Shown here: one piece after another, positions 62,764 through 64,000 of the stretch | Layout of the letters: the number at the start of each line of letters is the position of its first letter | How positions within the stretch are numbered: the stretch's first letter is position 1 | DNA from: Flaccisagitta enflata | Taxonomy: Eukaryota; Chaetognatha; Sagittoidea; Aphragmophora | Length of the DNA stretch: 64,000 nucleotides | Direction of reading: 5' to 3' | Assembly: GCA_965153355.1 (NCBI GenBank) | Contig: OZ231128.1 | Coordinates: 11,842,001-11,906,000, forward strand | Notes under the pieces: generated by a model | Database searches by the model: none | The model's input: only the letters and a program-made list of their open reading frames with translations | What the model was told of the DNA's origin: nothing | Position numbers and translations under genes: made by a program

Positions 62764-63424
62764 TAAAGACGGAAGTTTTCATGAAATGGATTCTTTACCG
62801 TATGTACATTACGCCCACGTAAATATGCCCATGTAAACATGTCTTAATTGTCAAACGACACACGATCCTCCTGTTAGTCTTCTTTCAAACACGATAAGAT
62901 TTTGAGCTGAAATACTTTTTAGTCGCGTGCTACGCGACTCTACACCCCGCTTTGTCGGTCCGTCGGTCGGTCAGTTCGTTGGTACGTTGGTCCATTGGTC
63001 CGTCCGTCCGTCACACTTTACTTTTTCGGCGTTAACGGGAATTTTGGCCTTATTGCTCCTGCCCAAATGTTCCACTGACCTTAATTATGGCCCCTGCCCA
63101 CCGGCACGCGACTGGGGTAGCCGTGTATCCGGCCTTGTTGAAAATGAATTGTAAGAATTTCTATTTCCTCACAAGCCGAGGTTGTACATTTTTTGCTGAC
63201 GTACAAACGTTTATTAATGAAATTACCAACTTACAATTAATGATGTTATCGTCCAGGATGAATATCGCGAAGACATTTTTTTCATTCAAAACACATACAT
63301 TAACTCTGCTCCCACCACCTTTGCAAATAACTGCATAGTAAGGAAAAGGCTTAATATCTGATACAAAGATAAAGAAACGTTACCTTCGGATCCAGAAAAA
63401 AAAAGCAGCCCAATGGCCGTAAGA

Positions 63425-63955
63425 AGTCAGCGGTACCCGTGCCCTGCTTGGGTAGTTAGTGATTTAAGTTGAAAGGGAGCAGGGCAAAGTCTTGAAGAAC
63501 AAATGGGGCTAGGATTTGGGTCTCTGAAGCCAGGATTTGGATCATAGGGGCCAGAACCTGAGTCTCAGAAGACAGAAGCTGGGTCGTAGAGGCCAAGATC
63601 TGGGTCTCTAAGGCAAGGATATGGGTCTCAGAAGCCAGAATCTTGGTATCAAAAGCAGCCAGAATCTAGGTCTAAAGAGCCAAAATGATAGACCTCAGAC
63701 CTAAATTTAGGTTTTCTAGCCAGCTTTGGGTCATTTTGTTTGAATTTGAGCCATTTTGAATTGGCAGCTATTGGGTAAGAATGGGCACCCAAGGAGACGA
63801 AGCCCTGAAGATGGGGAGGGGGGGACCGAGAGACAGATGGACGGACGGATGGATGGATGGACGTATCGATGGACAGGCGGACTACAGACAAACAGAATCC
63901 TCCTGTGTTATACAGGACTATATCCCCTTTGAGGTCGCTGCCCAAAAACCAACAA
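63425..63955. mobile_element. Foldback-family element with 21-bp-type repeats, copy 3
   Basis: GTCAGCGGTACCCGTGCCCTGC at the left, tandem GAAGCCAGGATTTGG / GGTCTCAGAAG units, GGACGGATGG run and TCCTGTGTTATACAGGACTA at the right. The ends match motifs at 10.1-10.7 kb and 28.4-28.8 kb. Confidence 0.55.
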
Positions 63956-64000
63956 CAGTTGATAATGAGCACTGTAGATATAAATATCATATAATAGAAA

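Overview
The window is nuclear DNA from a eukaryote, almost certainly an invertebrate metazoan. Short exons with GT-AG introns are scattered in very repeat-rich DNA. There are muscle-type I-set immunoglobulin domains, a Tc1/mariner transposase piece, a LINE reverse transcriptase piece, TTAGGG-type interstitial repeats and huge dinucleotide arrays. I cannot name the species. No prokaryotic features are present, and the long ORFs are nearly all microsatellite or minisatellite read-through. All exons below were assembled by hand from splice sites, reading phase and domain logic.

Three genes can be supported, all on the minus strand. (1) Positions 21651 down to about 2734 hold the N-terminal part of a titin/palladin-like protein. 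It has 17 coding exons whose phases all chain, giving at least 706 residues: a start exon, Ig1, a roughly 200-residue S/T/Q/M-rich linker, Ig2 to Ig4 and the beginning of Ig5. The gene runs off the left edge or lost its continuation. (2) Positions 45087 down to 35069 hold a complete nine-exon gene for a 333-residue four-helix membrane protein. It has a charged, coiled-coil-like N-terminal cytoplasmic region and a GLW motif in the first loop, so it resembles the PMP22/claudin fold group. (3) Positions 62013 to 61805 hold a likely start exon of a small protein, and 51539 to 51413 a phase-compatible terminal exon; this gene is less certain. A few weak plus-strand exon candidates lie at 26.6-27.5 kb.

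The rest is repeats: palindromic MITE-like elements with TA flanks (three copies of one family), a 2.2-kb Tc1-like element and an internally deleted relative, large foldback elements, a short GTCGCGTGCACGCGAC family carrying expandable CCGT runs, pogo-like short elements, a truncated LINE, and minisatellites with 8-, about 33-, 36- and 86-bp units.

The most unusual signal is that exon-intron junctions of both main genes are themselves tandemly duplicated. At least six junctions have extra copies of the splice site plus adjoining coding bases. The extreme case is a 16-copy, 86-bp array on one acceptor at 5848-7210. At 38989-39033 one duplicated junction forms an intact in-frame 45-bp potential cassette exon. 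This looks like a local route to new splice sites and mini-exons.
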